From NCBI GenBank assembly GCA_900553675.1, contig USEH01000014.1, forward strand, positions 1 to 21,770: a stretch of DNA of 21,770 bases, given 5' to 3'. This DNA comes from an uncultured Ruminococcus sp. Lineage in GTDB: Bacteria > Bacillota > Clostridia > Oscillospirales > Ruminococcaceae. The first letter of the stretch is position 1. The number at the start of each line of letters is the position of its first letter. This document shows positions 1 to 6,709 of this stretch, one piece after another. Position numbers and translations under genes: made by a program. The notes beneath the pieces were generated by a model. It ran no database searches, was not told the origin of the DNA, and saw only the letters and a program-made list of their open reading frames with translations.

Positions 1-741
1 GTTCATCCCGGCGGCGTTCAGGTTGGTGCCGAAAAGTGCTACCGCGTCGCTGTATGCCTTGAACGCACCGATGAATCCCGTTATCACAAGGTAGAATATC
101 ATCGGGGATATCATAGGCAGCGTTATCTTTGTGAAAATGCGCCAGCGCGGAGTTCCGTCAATTCTCGCGGCGTTGTAGTAGTCCTGCTTTACGGAAGCCA
201 GCGCGCTTGTTAAAATAAGTATCTTAAACGGCATGACTACCCATATTATGTAGAAGCACAAAACAAACATTTTCGCAGGATACGGTCCTGAAATGAAATC
301 TATAGCCTCGCCGCCGAACAGCTTTATTATCAGGTTTACAAGACCGTCGGTGTAGGCGGTTTTCTTAAACAGTATCATAAATACCAGACCGACCGCCAGG
401 GTGTTAGTAACATACGGCAGAAAGTAAACCGTCTGAAACAGCTTGCGCAAAGGCTTTATCGAGCTTAATCCCAAAGATATCAGCAATGAAAGCCCTGTAG
501 ATACCGGCACTGTCACGGCGACCATGATAAGAGTATTTTTTACCGCCTGCAAAAAGTAGGGGTCGTGCAGGATGTAGTCGAAGTTGTATAGCCCCGTTCC
601 GAAATAGCTCTGCGAAGCGGAATTGTAGCCCTCTTCAAACGAATAGATAAAAACGTCGATAAGCGGGTATACCATGAAAAAGCCAAGAAACAGTATGGCA
701 GGTGCAAGGTATAGCCAGGCTTTGTAGTTGTTCTTTTCCAT
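1..741 (-). CDS. ABC transporter permease, sugar type (MalF/UgpA-like), partial at left edge
   Basis: The frame is open from an ATG at 741 down to base 1, giving 247 codons with no stop, so the 3' end lies outside the window. The product starts MEKNNYKAWLYLAPAILF and shows several hydrophobic segments: roughly residues 9-30, 67-90, 105-125, 155-180 and 212-230. It carries the cytoplasmic EAA loop typical of binding-protein-dependent permeases (YYNAARIDGTPRWRIFTKI, near residues 190-210), where the ATPase docks. Length and topology fit the MalF/UgpA/LacF class that imports sugars or glycerol phosphate together with a second permease and a solute-binding lipoprotein, presumably encoded to the left. 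A GAAAGG sequence lies about 13 nt before the ATG, and a near-consensus promoter lies just upstream. The substrate cannot be told from this part. Confidence 0.9.
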   Translation of the reverse strand, partial: MEKNNYKAWLYLAPAILFLGFFMVYPLIDVFIYSFEEGYNSASQSYFGTGLYNFDYILHDPYFLQAVKNTLIMVAVTVPVSTGLSLLISLGLSSIKPLRKLFQTVYFLPYVTNTLAVGLVFMILFKKTAYTDGLVNLIIKLFGGEAIDFISGPYPAKMFVLCFYIIWVVMPFKILILTSALASVKQDYYNAARIDGTPRWRIFTKITLPMISPMIFYLVITGFIGAFKAYSDAVALFGTNLNAAGMN

Positions 742-783
742 ATTTTCAGCAAGACCTTTCTTTAAAAAGGATATATTAAGCTA

Positions 784-812
784 ATTATAGCCACGAACGC
801 GGCATTTGTCAA
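784..812 (-). promoter_or_regulatory. Sigma-A promoter for the sugar permease
   Basis: On the minus strand there is TTGACA (812-807), a 17-bp spacer, then TATAAT (789-784). Both boxes match the consensus perfectly. This predicts transcription starting near 777 and a leader of about 36 nt before the permease ATG. It suggests that the permease starts its own transcript. Confidence 0.8.
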
Positions 813-872
813 TAAATAGCTGCTTAAAAATCGGGAATAAACGCTTGCCTGAGAATAAGCAGCATACACCGC

Positions 873-901
873 TTGACAAATCTCAGCTGTTCATTTATAC
901 T
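873..901 (+). promoter_or_regulatory. Sigma-A promoter for the RadC-like gene
   Basis: TTGACA at 873-878, a 17-bp spacer, and TATACT at 896-901. The predicted start is near 908, about 50 nt before the TTG start codon at 957. It is back to back with the permease promoter, about 60 bp away. Confidence 0.8.
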
Positions 902-956
902 AAAATAGTAATTTGTCGTTGGTACCGGCAAAAATCTATAGGAAAGCAGATATAAA

Positions 957-1649
957 TTGAAAAAGCAAAAAACAAAAACCGAAAATCTTCACGCAGGTCA
1001 CAGAAGCAGAATGAGGGATCAGTATATGACTGCGGAACTGGCATATTGCAGCGATCTTCACTTGCTTGAAATGCTTCTGTTTTATGCAATTCCAAGGGTG
1101 GATACAAACGATATCGCCCACTTGCTTCTGAATAAATTTAAGAACATAAACGGCGTGATTGAGGCAGACAAAAAGGATTTTATAAGCGTTCCGGGAGTAG
1201 GTGAAAATACATGGCTTCTTATACAATCCATAAGAAAGTTGTCGGATGAATCGGTTTTGGGAAGGAAAGATGTAGTTAATCTTTCCGACAAAAAAGTTCT
1301 TTTTGATTTCTTCTATTCCTTGTCATATTCCGCGGTGAACGAATACATGGACGTTGTGTTTCTGAACAACAGTATGGATGTTATAAGTCATTACAGATAC
1401 AAATGCAGTGATGAAGAGCCGTTCAATCCTTCAAAGGTTTTCGACCGTGATTTTAATATCTGCGAAAAATTCTGCGTTTGCGCACACACCAAGCCAAATT
1501 CCGACCCGGTGCCGGATAGGAACGATTTAAAGCTTGCATATGAAATCGCCTCATTGCTTTCACAGCAGTCGATAGAGCTAAAAGACTTTCTGATAATCGG
1601 CAGGGGCGAAGTTCGCTCTGCCATAAACTGCCGGATCGCTGATCAATAA
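957..1649 (+). CDS. RadC-like JAB/MPN-domain protein with degenerate metal site
   Basis: A 230-residue protein. The start is TTG, chosen because AGGAAAG lies about 10 nt upstream and no ATG gives the full domain. The N-terminal half has the HAGHRSRMRDQY signature of the Firmicutes RadC subfamily and a helix-hairpin-helix stretch (VPGVGENTW, about 78-86). The C-terminal half aligns to the RadC JAB domain: VVFLNN (about 133-138), NPSKVF in place of the usual HPREVF, then AHTKPNSDPVPDRND at 176-190. Canonical RadC has HNHPSGDP...S..D (H-x-H-x7-S-x2-D). Here it is H177-x-K179-x7-D187-x2-D190, so one metal-ligand His and the Ser are lost. RadC was once assigned to DNA repair, but its role is unsettled. 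This copy is probably not an active metalloprotease. It is monocistronic, with its own promoter and terminator. Confidence 0.85.
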   Translation: MKKQKTKTENLHAGHRSRMRDQYMTAELAYCSDLHLLEMLLFYAIPRVDTNDIAHLLLNKFKNINGVIEADKKDFISVPGVGENTWLLIQSIRKLSDESVLGRKDVVNLSDKKVLFDFFYSLSYSAVNEYMDVVFLNNSMDVISHYRYKCSDEEPFNPSKVFDRDFNICEKFCVCAHTKPNSDPVPDRNDLKLAYEIASLLSQQSIELKDFLIIGRGEVRSAINCRIADQ

Positions 1650-1731
1650 TTCAAGGACGGTTGCAGCAAATCCGAACGGTTTATTTACGTAATCTTTATA
1701 CAAATTTTACTTAATGGTGCCAGAATTGCAT

Positions 1732-1780
1732 GCCAAAAACTCGGGCAAGATGAAAAAATGCCGCTGTTTTTGGCTTTTTT
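1732..1780 (+). terminator. Intrinsic terminator after the RadC-like gene
   Basis: GCCAAAAAC (1732-1740) pairs with GTTTTTGGC (1766-1774). An inner GGCA/TGCC pairing shortens the loop, and T6 follows at 1775-1780. It separates this gene from the ABC operon. Confidence 0.7.
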
Positions 1781-1792
1781 ATTAAAAAGCGG

Positions 1793-1821
1793 TTGACTTT
1801 ATCGATTAAAAGCGTTATAAT
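1793..1821 (+). promoter_or_regulatory. Sigma-A promoter of the ABC importer operon
   Basis: TTGACT at 1793-1798, a 17-bp spacer, and TATAAT at 1816-1821. The predicted start is near 1828, leaving a leader of about 100 nt before the lipoprotein ATG at 1932. Confidence 0.8.
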
Positions 1822-1872
1822 GTCTTAGTATTCTGAGAAGGACAAATTTTCAGCTGATACAAAATATACAAT

Positions 1873-1914
1873 GCGATATATTATATTGTGCGTATCGCGA
1901 TATGTACATATCGC
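1873..1914. promoter_or_regulatory. Overlapping palindromes in the ABC operon leader
   Basis: GCGATATGTACATATCGC (1897-1914) is a perfect 18-bp palindrome ending just before the ribosome binding site (AAGAAAGG, about 1916-1923). It overlaps a second perfect palindrome, TATCGCGATA (1893-1902). A further GCGATA copy at 1873-1878 can pair with the TATCGC at 1893-1898 or 1909-1914. These repeated half-sites could be a repressor operator or mutually exclusive RNA hairpins that control access to the ribosome binding site. No known riboswitch or T-box was recognised here. Confidence 0.45.
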
Positions 1915-1931
1915 AAAGAAAGGTGAAAAAC

Positions 1932-2894
1932 ATGAAAAAAGTAATATCATTACTGCTTGCTACGCTTATGATGCTAACGCTGGTATCCTGCGGCGACACT
2001 GCTGCCGATGAAGACAAGGTTTATGAAATAGGCATCTGTCAGCTTGTTCAGCATCCCGCTTTAGACGAAGCTACCAAGGGCTTTAAAGACGCTCTTACCG
2101 AAAAGCTTGGCGACAAGGTTAAGTTCGACGAGCAGAACGCTTCCGGCGAAGCCACCAACTGCACCACCATCACCTCCAAGTTCGTATCCGACAAGGTTGA
2201 CCTTATCATGGCAAACGCTACCGACGCTTTGGCAGCCGCTTCTCAGGCAACCGCAGATATCCCGATAGTTGCAACATCCATCACCGACTATGCAACCGCT
2301 TTGGGCATCTCCGACTGGACAGGTAAAACCGGCTTTAACGTTACCGGCACCGCAGACCTTGCTCCCTTGGCCGAACAGGCTGCAATGCTTAAGGAGCTTG
2401 TCCCCGATGCAAAGAATGTCGGTATTCTTTACTGCTCTGCCGAAAAGAATTCCAAGTATCAGGCAGACGTTATCACCAAAGAGTTTGAGGCTCTGGGCAT
2501 GACCGTTAAGGTTTACACCTTTGTCGACACCAACGACGTTACCGCCGTTACCCAGCAGATGGTTACCGACGCCTGCGACGCTATATTCGTTCCTACCGAC
2601 AACACCGCCGCTTCCAACACCGAGGCTATCAACAATGTTCTTGAGCCTGCAAAGATTCCCGTAATCGCCGGCGAAGAGGGCATATGCAAGGGCTGCGGAA
2701 TCGCAACTCTCTCCATCAGCTACTATGATATCGGCTACAAGGCTGGCGAGATGGCTTATGAAATTCTTGTAAACGGCAAGGATCCCGCAGACATGGAAAT
2801 CGAGTATGCTAAAGAGCTTACCAAGAAGTACATGGCTGACAGAGCCGCAGCGGCTGGTATTACCATCCCCGAGGGCTACGAGCCTATTGCCTGA
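1932..2894 (+). CDS. ABC transporter substrate-binding lipoprotein (TrpX-like, COG2984)
   Basis: A 320-residue protein. The ATG at 1932 is chosen over an in-frame ATG 30 nt upstream because it follows AAGAAAGGTGA at a good distance and begins a lipoprotein signal peptide (MKKVISLLLATLMMLTLVSC). The lipobox is LVSC with the lipidated Cys at residue 20. The mature part (YEIGICQLVQHPALDEATKGF) is typical of the ABC_sub_bind family (PF04392), related to the tryptophan-binding TrpX of streptococci. It would sit on the outer face of the membrane and deliver ligand to the permease and ATPase encoded next. The ligand is not determined: tryptophan or another small amino-acid-like compound is only an analogy. 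Tandem stops (TGA TAA) end the gene. Confidence 0.9.
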   Translation: MKKVISLLLATLMMLTLVSCGDTAADEDKVYEIGICQLVQHPALDEATKGFKDALTEKLGDKVKFDEQNASGEATNCTTITSKFVSDKVDLIMANATDALAAASQATADIPIVATSITDYATALGISDWTGKTGFNVTGTADLAPLAEQAAMLKELVPDAKNVGILYCSAEKNSKYQADVITKEFEALGMTVKVYTFVDTNDVTAVTQQMVTDACDAIFVPTDNTAASNTEAINNVLEPAKIPVIAGEEGICKGCGIATLSISYYDIGYKAGEMAYEILVNGKDPADMEIEYAKELTKKYMADRAAAAGITIPEGYEPIA

Positions 2895-2919
2895 TAAGCA
2901 AGACAAAAAACATGATTCT

Positions 2920-2956
2920 GCAAAAGCGGTAATCCATAAAAATTACCGCTTTTTGC
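2920..2956 (+). terminator. Intercistronic hairpin (partial terminator) after the binding-protein gene
   Basis: GCAAAAGCGGTAAT (2920-2933) pairs with ATTACCGCTTTTTGC (2942-2956), with one bulge and a short loop; the T-run lies inside the 3' arm. It sits 25 nt after the lipoprotein stop and before the permease ribosome binding site. Such hairpins commonly keep binding-protein mRNA in excess over the membrane components, and that role is inferred here. Confidence 0.65.
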
Positions 2957-2981
2957 GTATTTATCGGAAAGGTCAATTGAT

Positions 2982-3902
2982 ATGCTGGAATTTTTACAGT
3001 CCCTGCCTTCACCTATTGCCCAGGGAATGATTTGGGGAATAATGGCTATAGGCGTTTACATAACCTATAAGATTCTCGACTTTGCAGACCTGACTGTTGA
3101 TGGCTCATTGGGAACGGGTGGAGCGGTATTGGTTGTTCTCACCACCGTTAAAGGCGTTAATATTTACGTTGCGCTTATAATAGCATTTCTTGCCGGATGC
3201 CTTGCAGGGCTTGCGACCGGTCTTTTGCACACAAAGTTCGGAATCCCCGCAATTCTTTCGGGAATACTTACTCAGCTTGCGCTGTATTCCATCAACTTAG
3301 GCATAATGGGAGGACGTGCAAACACCACCATCAGCTGGAGAAACTTCGACCTTATCGTTTCTTCAAAGACTGATCAGCTCGGCTTTACCATACTTAAATG
3401 TCTTATTATCGTCGGCGTGATTATCGCTGTGCTTTACTGGTTTTTCGGCACCGAGCTTGGAAGATCCATCCGCGCGACCGGCTGCAACCAGACTATGGCT
3501 CGCGCAAATGGCATCAACACCGACTCTACCAAGATAATAGGACTTGTAATTTCAAATGGAATAGTCGCCCTTTCCGGCGGACTTTTAGCCCAGTTCAGCG
3601 GAAGTGCCGACATCAACATGGGCAGAGGCGCAATCGTTATCGGTCTGGCGGCTGTAATTATCGGCGAGGTTATATTCGGCAAGCTGTTTGCAAGCTTTGT
3701 TTTAAGGCTAATGTCTGCCGTAATCGGCGGCATCATTTACTATATTGTTATTGCTATAGTTTTAAAGCTCGGTCTGAACGCAAACAACCTTAAACTGTTC
3801 TCGGCTGTTTTCGTCGCCATATTCCTGGCTATCCCATATTGGAAGTCTAAGATTTCCTTAAGCAAGCCGCTTGCAAAGAAGGAGGTCGAAAAGAATGCTT
3901 AA
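2982..3902 (+). CDS. ABC transporter permease (LivH-like, COG4120, TrpY-like)
   Basis: A 306-residue, very hydrophobic protein. The ATG at 2982 follows GGAAAGGTC. The order of segments (GMIWGIMAIGVYITYKILDFADLTVDG near the N-terminus, FGIPAILSGILTQLALYSI, later SGGLLAQFSGSADINMGRGAIVIGLAAVIIGE) is that of BPD_transp_2 permeases that partner COG2984 binding proteins. About eight to nine membrane segments are expected. It forms the transport channel, probably as a dimer. Its last 8 nt overlap the start of the ATPase gene (ATGCTTAA), so translation is likely coupled. Confidence 0.9.
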   Translation: MLEFLQSLPSPIAQGMIWGIMAIGVYITYKILDFADLTVDGSLGTGGAVLVVLTTVKGVNIYVALIIAFLAGCLAGLATGLLHTKFGIPAILSGILTQLALYSINLGIMGGRANTTISWRNFDLIVSSKTDQLGFTILKCLIIVGVIIAVLYWFFGTELGRSIRATGCNQTMARANGINTDSTKIIGLVISNGIVALSGGLLAQFSGSADINMGRGAIVIGLAAVIIGEVIFGKLFASFVLRLMSAVIGGIIYYIVIAIVLKLGLNANNLKLFSAVFVAIFLAIPYWKSKISLSKPLAKKEVEKNA

Positions 3903-4689
3903 AATTGAAAACGTTTACAAGACCTTCAACCCGGGCACCATCAACGAAAAGAATGCGCTTCAGGGAATCAGCCTCACGCTTAACAAGGGCGATTTCGTAA
4001 CCGTCATTGGCGGAAACGGCGCAGGAAAGTCAACGCTTTTAAACATGATAACCGGCGTTTATCCTGTTGACAGTGGCAAGATTATCATTGACGGCGTTGA
4101 CGTCACCAAAATGCCCGACTACAAGCGTGCAAAATACTTTGGCAGAGTCTTTCAGGACCCGATGATGGGAACTGCCGCTGATATGCAGATAGAGGAAAAC
4201 CTCGCTCTTGCCTACAGGCGCGGCAAGAAAATGACTCTTATGCCCGGCATAACAGCCAAGGAGCGCGCTCGCTACAAGGAGCTTTTAGCCATGCTGGATT
4301 TAGGTCTTGAGGACAGACTTACCTCCAAGGTCGGACTTCTTTCGGGCGGTCAGCGTCAGGCTATAACCCTTCTTATGGCTACTTTGCAGAATCCTAAGCT
4401 GTTAATGCTTGATGAACATACCGCCGCTTTGGACCCTCAGACAGCTTCAAAGGTGCTGTCGCTCACCGACAAGCTTGTAAACGACGGCGGAATAACCACC
4501 CTTATGATAACACACAACATGCGCGATGCCATAACCTACGGCAACCGCCTTATTATGATGAACAAGGGTGAGATAGTGTTTGACATATCGGGCGAGGCAA
4601 AGCACAAGCTCACCATTGAGGAGCTTATAAAGAAATTCTCGGAAGCCTCAAACGAAATGCCCAGCGACCGCACATTATTGCAGGACTAA
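3895..4689 (+). CDS. ABC transporter ATP-binding protein (COG1101, TrpZ-like)
   Basis: A 264-residue ATPase. The ATG at 3895 is preferred over an in-frame upstream ATG (3871) because AAGGAGG lies 8-9 nt before it. All motifs are present: Walker A GGNGAGKST (39-47), Q-loop FQDPMMGTA, ABC signature LSGGQRQ, Walker B LLMLDE followed by HTAALDP (about 170-180), and the switch His in MITHNM. It powers the importer made with the two preceding products. The DEHTAALDP variant and the insert MTLMPGITAKERARYKELL are typical of this subfamily. It is the last gene of the operon, followed at once by a terminator. Confidence 0.93.
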   Translation: MLKIENVYKTFNPGTINEKNALQGISLTLNKGDFVTVIGGNGAGKSTLLNMITGVYPVDSGKIIIDGVDVTKMPDYKRAKYFGRVFQDPMMGTAADMQIEENLALAYRRGKKMTLMPGITAKERARYKELLAMLDLGLEDRLTSKVGLLSGGQRQAITLLMATLQNPKLLMLDEHTAALDPQTASKVLSLTDKLVNDGGITTLMITHNMRDAITYGNRLIMMNKGEIVFDISGEAKHKLTIEELIKKFSEASNEMPSDRTLLQD

Positions 4690-4698
4690 CATAATATC

Positions 4699-4733
4699 AT
4701 CGCTCGTCGGTATTTTCGGCGGGCGATTTTGTT
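4699..4733 (+). terminator. Intrinsic terminator of the ABC operon
   Basis: ATCGCTCGTCGG (4699-4710) pairs with TCGGCGGGCGAT (4716-4727) with a few G-T pairs, then a T-rich tail. It starts 9 nt after the ATPase stop. Confidence 0.8.
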
Positions 4734-4772
4734 ATATTCCCGATTTGTAAGCTAAGCTGTATTGCAAAACAG

Positions 4773-4801
4773 TTGACAGCATTTTTACGTGATGATATAA
4801 T
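4773..4801 (+). promoter_or_regulatory. Sigma-A promoter of the ComEA-like gene
   Basis: TTGACA at 4773-4778, a 17-bp spacer, and TATAAT at 4796-4801: a perfect consensus promoter. The leader is short, about 25 nt before the ATG at 4832. Confidence 0.85.
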
Positions 4802-4831
4802 ATTTATAGTATGTTGTGAAAGGTGAAATCC

Positions 4832-5275
4832 ATGATGTCGGGTGCATGCGAATACAGTATTTGCGAAAGAGAAAAGCATATAGAAAATCCGTCAAAGCGG
4901 ATTACGTTATTTGAAGCGCTTATGATTGCTTCGGCGGCAGTTATTTTTATTGCCTGCTTTGCCTCTGCTTTAGTCGGCACGGATAGATACCTTGATATGC
5001 AATCGAGACACGGCAGCTACGGCTTTATATCCTCCGAGCAGCCTGACGTTTCGGCAATTAATTCCGCCGACAGGGAAGAGCTGATGAAAATAAGCGGCAT
5101 AGGCGACAAAAGAGCAGAGCTGATAATGGATTTCCGCGATGCTATGGGCGGCTTTACCGACGTTCGTCAGATAATGTATCTTGACGGAATAGGTGAAAAG
5201 CTGTTTTCAAATATCCTTGAGCATTTTTATTCCGGATACCGCATTGAAAACGAAAGTATTGTCAAAGCGCGGTAG
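4832..5275 (+). CDS. Membrane-anchored ComEA-like helix-hairpin-helix protein
   Basis: A 147-residue protein. The ATG at 4832 is chosen because GAAAGG lies 9 nt upstream; the in-frame GTG at 4823 would overlap that site. A cytoplasmic N-terminus is followed by one membrane segment (about 26-49) and an external part with two helix-hairpin-helix motifs, ISGIGDKRA (88-95) and LDGIGEKL (117-124), the pattern of the ComEA DNA-binding domain. ComEA binds transforming DNA at the cell surface. This protein lacks the SLBB region of full ComEA and no other competence gene is nearby, so a DNA-uptake role is only possible. It is transcribed alone, between its own promoter and terminator. Confidence 0.8.
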   Translation: MMSGACEYSICEREKHIENPSKRITLFEALMIASAAVIFIACFASALVGTDRYLDMQSRHGSYGFISSEQPDVSAINSADREELMKISGIGDKRAELIMDFRDAMGGFTDVRQIMYLDGIGEKLFSNILEHFYSGYRIENESIVKAR

Positions 5276-5336
5276 AATTGCTCAAAAAGCGGCGCAATTC
5301 CGGCTCCGGACTGCATATAATATCACAAAAACACAT

Positions 5337-5370
5337 CGGCACAGTGGAAAAACCATTGTGCTGTTTTTTT
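5337..5370 (+). terminator. Intrinsic terminator after the ComEA-like gene
   Basis: CGGCACAGTGG (5337-5347) pairs with CCATTGTGCTG (5353-5363) around a five-A loop, followed by T7. Strong. It lies only about 40 nt before the recombinase start codon. Confidence 0.85.
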
Positions 5371-5410
5371 GTCCTGTAGTAAAATGCTTATAAAAAGGAG
5401 GAATCGAAAA

Positions 5411-6004
5411 ATGTCAAAAACATATGCTTACATAAGGGTGTCTACAAAAGACCAGAACGAGGAACGCCAGCGCCTTGCCATGGTGGAATTCGGAGTGCTG
5501 GAGAAGAATGTTATTTCGGATAAGCTTTCGGGAAAGGACTTTGAGCGTCCCGGATATAAGCGGCTTATGCGCAAGCTTAAGGCGGGCGATATTCTTGTAG
5601 TCAAAAGCATCGACCGTCTGGGCAGGAATTACGATGAAATTTTGGAACAGTGGCGGATAATAACCAAGGAAAAATCAGCCGCAATAGTGGTTTTGGATAT
5701 GCCCCTGCTCGACACCCGCCAGGGCAAGGATCTCACCGGCTCGCTGATTTCGGATATAGTCTTACAGCTTTTAAGCTATGTAGCCGAAACCGAGCGCGAG
5801 CTGATACGACAGCGTCAGGTTGAGGGGATAGCTGCTGCCAAGGCTATGGGCAGAAAGCTTGGCAGACCGTTTATGGAGCGTTCGGAGGAATTTGAAAGCG
5901 TAAGGGCAGAGTGGCAGCAGGGCAGAATATCCGCGCGGGAGGCTTCACGCAGGATAGGTGTATCACATGTAACTTTTTTGAAATGGGTAAGAAGCGAGGC
6001 ATGA
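5411..6004 (+). CDS. Small serine recombinase (resolvase/invertase family)
   Basis: A 197-residue protein. The ATG at 5411 follows AAAAGGAGG at good spacing. The catalytic domain begins with YIRVSTKDQ: Ser11 is the expected nucleophile, with Arg9, Asp68, Arg69 and Arg72 (in SIDRLGRN) matching the conserved active-site set. The long E-helix region (ETERELIRQRQVEGI, about 126-140) and a C-terminal helix-turn-helix (ISAREASRRIGVSHVTFLKWVR, 173-194) complete the Hin/gamma-delta-type layout. It would cut and rejoin DNA at short dyad sites for inversion or resolution. No obvious recombination-site pair or mobile-element partner is seen. It lies directly upstream of the giant surface gene. A weak promoter (TTGTGC, 18 bp, TAAAAT at 5380-5385) may sit in the preceding terminator. 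Confidence 0.9.
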   Translation: MSKTYAYIRVSTKDQNEERQRLAMVEFGVLEKNVISDKLSGKDFERPGYKRLMRKLKAGDILVVKSIDRLGRNYDEILEQWRIITKEKSAAIVVLDMPLLDTRQGKDLTGSLISDIVLQLLSYVAETERELIRQRQVEGIAAAKAMGRKLGRPFMERSEEFESVRAEWQQGRISAREASRRIGVSHVTFLKWVRSEA

Positions 6005-6352
6005 AGGGCAGCGTGAAAGTGTCGGAAAGGCTGTGCCGGCTTGCTTCGGAGGGTAATTTTCAGTTGTGAAATTATACAGTTTTCGTTCTGCACATTTTGG
6101 CGTAATCAATAAAAACTAGCATATAATTTAAGTATTTTTAGCTATTACGTTGACTTTATAATTTGACTGTGGTATTATTATTTTGCACAATTATGCAGTG
6201 GAATAAACAGTACTGAGATTTTTGGTGCATGGTTTATGGTACTGCTGATTGTTTTCACAGCAAACCCGCGGATTTTCAACAAGAAGCTCGCAGAAGTGGT
6301 TTTATGATGTGTATATTAGTTATAAATCAAACGTTGAGGGAGAAATGAGTCA
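6005..6352. other. Gene-free leader region between recombinase and surface-protein gene
   Basis: There are 348 bp without a gene and no strong terminator after the recombinase. The only structure there is a weak AT-rich dyad (6054-6074). The second half is the promoter and a leader of about 165 nt for the surface gene. A short CAGTAC/GTACTG dyad (6208-6213 and 6239-6244) is present. I recognised no riboswitch. Confidence 0.6.
6150..6178 (+). promoter_or_regulatory. Promoter of the giant surface-protein gene
   Basis: TTGACT (6150-6155), a 17-bp spacer, and TATTAT (6173-6178). A second TTGACT copy lies at 6163-6168, inside the spacer, without a good -10 partner. The predicted start is near 6185. 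A GAGGGAG ribosome binding site precedes the ATG at 6353. Confidence 0.65.
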
Positions 6353-6709
6353 ATGAGAAAAATGGATTCAATTTTGACGAGAATGAGTTTTGGCAAAATT
6401 GCAAAGTGAGTTTTCAGTCTGCTCGTTGTTCTGGTAACGGCGGCTAACACTCTTGCGATTCCTGTTTCAGCGGTGTTTGACGGTATGCCCATATGCGGAA
6501 TGCAGGAGCATACCCATTCTGACGCTTGCTATACCGCAAACAGCACTGTTGTCTGCGGATCAGAGGAATCTGCGGAGCATACCCATAGTGAAGGATGCTA
6601 CCTTTCAGAATCTGTTCTTAGCTGTCAGGTTCCGGAGCATACCCACACTCCGGTCTGCTATTTGCAGCAGCCTGCTGGAAACGATATAGGGGGTGGAATC
6701 GAATTCTGA
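6353..6709 (+). pseudogene. N-terminal piece: signal peptide with in-frame TGA, then Cys/His repeats
   Basis: From the ATG at 6353 the frame reads MRKMDSILTRMSFGKIAK, then TGA at 6407-6409, then VFSLLVVLVTAANTLAIPVSA in the same frame. Together these are a textbook signal peptide (basic N-region, hydrophobic core, VSA cleavage site) with a stop between N-region and core. No ATG, GTG or TTG occurs between the TGA and the end of the core; the next possible start is the GTG at 6473, after the cleavage site. A single base change (for example from CGA) would explain it. The frame continues through three Cys/His repeats and ends at 6709 because of the G5-run shift. Confidence 0.75.
6494..6661 (+). 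repeat. Three Cys/His repeats (C-G-x-x-E-H-T-H-x-x-x-C-Y type)
   Basis: CGMQEHTHSDACY, CGSEESAEHTHSEGCY and CQVPEHTHTPVCY follow one another just after the signal peptide. Each offers two Cys and two His, suggesting metal binding or disulfide knots. The motif is common at the N-terminus of large CnaB/SpaA-like surface proteins of gut Clostridia. Its function is unknown to me. Confidence 0.8.

Noticed and set aside
1828..1931. T-box or tryptophan-responsive leader before the TrpXYZ-like operon
   Set aside because: The leader is only about 100 nt, has no T-box GGTGG-type sequence and no terminator/antiterminator pair. Assigning tryptophan as substrate is therefore unsupported.
2061..2906. Long open frame on the minus strand opposite the binding-protein gene (281 codons)
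   Set aside because: It is a shadow of strong codon bias in the plus-strand lipoprotein gene. It has no ribosome binding site and no recognisable domain, and the plus-strand gene is certain.
6185..6352. Possible cyclic-di-GMP (GEMM) riboswitch in the adhesin leader, suggested by CACAGCAAACCCGCGG
   Set aside because: Only a short stretch resembles the consensus. The rest of the GEMM core, including the tetraloop and receptor helices, could not be lined up.
6407..6409. TGA read as an amino acid through an alternative genetic code
   Set aside because: TGA ends the recombinase, AraC-type, lipoprotein and adhesin genes, and no other gene in the window has an in-frame TGA.
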